From positions 1-14,557 of the forward strand of contig JAEZLG010000006.1 of NCBI GenBank assembly GCA_023435855.1: DNA of 14,557 nucleotides, written 5' to 3'. Positions 13,556 to 14,557 of this stretch are shown one piece after another. Numbering within the stretch: the first letter of the stretch is position 1; the number at the start of each line of letters is the position of its first letter. This DNA is from Bacillota bacterium. GTDB lineage: Bacteria > Bacillota > Clostridia > Christensenellales > CAG-138. The position numbers and the translations under genes were made by a program. The notes under the pieces were generated by a model that saw only the letters and a program-made list of their open reading frames with translations, did not search any database and had not been told where the DNA came from.

Positions 13556-14557
13556 CTATTCAATGGCCTTGAGCGACTCTACCATGCTGATACCGCGCAT
13601 GCGCTTGGTCATCATCAGATTGACCAATACGATATAAAATGCTGTGAGCAGCGCGGCGAAAAGGAAGCTCGTCAATTCTATGTCTTTGACGAACTTAACC
13701 ATATCCACCTCGACTGTTTTGAGCATAAACTGCGCTAAGAAGTAGCCAAAAACACTGCCAAGCATTATACCCACTGCACCCATCACGAAGTTCTCCCTAA
13801 AAATATACATATTGGTTTCGCTATGCTTAAAGCCGAGAACCTTTATGGTGGCAATCTCGCGCGTGCGCTCGGAGATATTGATGTTGGTAAGGTTAAATAC
13901 AACTACAAACGCCAATGCACCGGCTGCAATCAGCATCACAAGTATGATGATATTGATGCTGTTGATGGTTTCTTCAAAAGATTTCCTCGCAATATCAAGA
14001 TTGACGATTGAGAGGATGGAGTCGGACTTGCTCAGATAATCTGAAGCAAATCCCTCAAAATCTGTCATATTACCACTTGCTGCGCACGCGATGGTATTAA
14101 ACTTTACATCTGTAGCAAAGGTTTTTTCATAAAGCGCAGGCGACATGTAAATATAGTGGTAGATGTAATTTTCCGTAACAGCGGTTATAGGGAGAGCATA
14201 CGGTTCTTCATTTACGGAAAACGCGATGGTATCCCCGGCTTTTAGGCCGAGCACATCCGATAATTTATCCGTGATAACGACGCCCTCGTCGCTAAGCCTT
14301 ATCGCATTGCCGCTTTTTGAGCTCCGCAGAGTGATTAATTGATCCATCTTCGATGTGTCCTCAGGTGTATAGATAAATACGTTTTGAATCGGTGCTCCTT
14401 TTTCGTCCACATCAACAGGTGTGACCTTTGAGAACAAGTTCCCGCTTAGCCGTTCATCCGCTTTAAGCTCAACTCCCATCGCATTCGCTTCGTCGTGTGC
14501 CATGTCCTTAGAAAGCGTAAACATAATCTTATAGCGGTTGATTTCTCCGTACTGCTT
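13556..14557 (-). CDS. ABC transporter permease, FtsX/MacB family (partial, 5' end beyond the window)
   Basis: The C-terminal 333 residues of a membrane subunit of an ABC transporter with the FtsX domain. The first about 190 visible residues are a polar, presumably extracytoplasmic domain. A membrane helix follows (about 201-223), then the diagnostic cytoplasmic stretch NISERTREIATIKVLG (226-241), two more helices (about 257-280 and 296-316), and a C-terminal ISMVESLKAIE. This is the usual end of large Gram-positive FtsX-type permeases, often linked to export of lipids, lipoproteins or peptides, or to peptide resistance. The ATG at 14524 is not the start, because the frame is open to the window edge with sensible sequence (KQYGEINRYKI). 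The ATPase partner must lie outside. The condensation-protein gene follows 28 bases downstream. Confidence 0.9.
   Translation of the reverse strand, partial: KQYGEINRYKIMFTLSKDMAHDEANAMGVELKADERLSGNLFSKVTPVDVDEKGAPIQNVFIYTPEDTSKMDQLITLRSSKSGNAIRLSDEGVVITDKLSDVLGLKAGDTIAFSVNEEPYALPITAVTENYIYHYIYMSPALYEKTFATDVKFNTIACAASGNMTDFEGFASDYLSKSDSILSIVNLDIARKSFEETINSINIIILVMLIAAGALAFVVVFNLTNINISERTREIATIKVLGFKHSETNMYIFRENFVMGAVGIMLGSVFGYFLAQFMLKTVEVDMVKFVKDIELTSFLFAALLTAFYIVLVNLMMTKRMRGISMVESLKAIE

Noticed and set aside
14522..14524. ATG at 14524 as the true start of the ABC permease
   Set aside because: The frame stays open to the window edge, no ribosome binding site precedes the ATG, and FtsX permeases have an N-terminal membrane helix and more sequence upstream.

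Overview
The window reads as chromosomal DNA of an anaerobic, probably gut-associated Clostridia-type Firmicute. The grounds are an AddAB-type recombination nuclease, strong AGGAGG-like ribosome binding sites, tightly packed operons, and short GC-rich GTAGGGGCGG hairpin repeats in an intergenic gap. I associate such repeats, from memory, with gut clostridial genomes. No rRNA, tRNA, CRISPR array, integrase or transposase was seen.

Layout. Positions 1-21 hold the first codons of an unidentified gene on the minus strand. A divergent control region (22-289) follows, with four 11-bp-spaced TTTxAC-like repeats that resemble a PhoP box. Next comes a plus-strand pair, a PiT phosphate transporter (290-1357) and its usual DUF47/PhoU-like partner (1400-2017). 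A gap of about 500 bp (2018-2515) contains several inverted repeats, two related GC-rich hairpin repeats, a probable terminator and an extended -10 promoter. A compact plus-strand operon then runs from 2516 to 10536: a KDPG/KHG-type aldolase, an RNA 2',3'-cyclic phosphodiesterase (ThpR/LigT family), addB and addA. Adjacent genes there are 2 nt apart or overlap. A strong hairpin terminator at 10539-10573 closes it.

The right third is all on the minus strand. It holds an SLC1-family (DAACS) amino acid or dicarboxylate symporter (10572-11846) with unusual residues at cation- and substrate-site positions. After a 229-bp gap containing a perfect 15-bp inverted repeat comes a two-gene unit. Its upstream gene is an FtsX/MacB-type ABC permease that runs off the window end (13556-14557). 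The downstream gene, 28 bp on, is a stand-alone condensation-domain protein (12076-13527).

How the genes work together. The PiT/DUF47 pair handles phosphate uptake, and its upstream repeats suggest phosphate control. AddA and AddB form the helicase-nuclease that processes double-strand breaks for RecA. The aldolase and ThpR are co-transcribed with addAB by position but have no obvious biochemical link to it. The least explained part is the condensation protein coupled to an ABC permease, with no carrier protein or adenylation enzyme in view. It is the best candidate here for an undescribed system, but its function cannot be read from this window alone.
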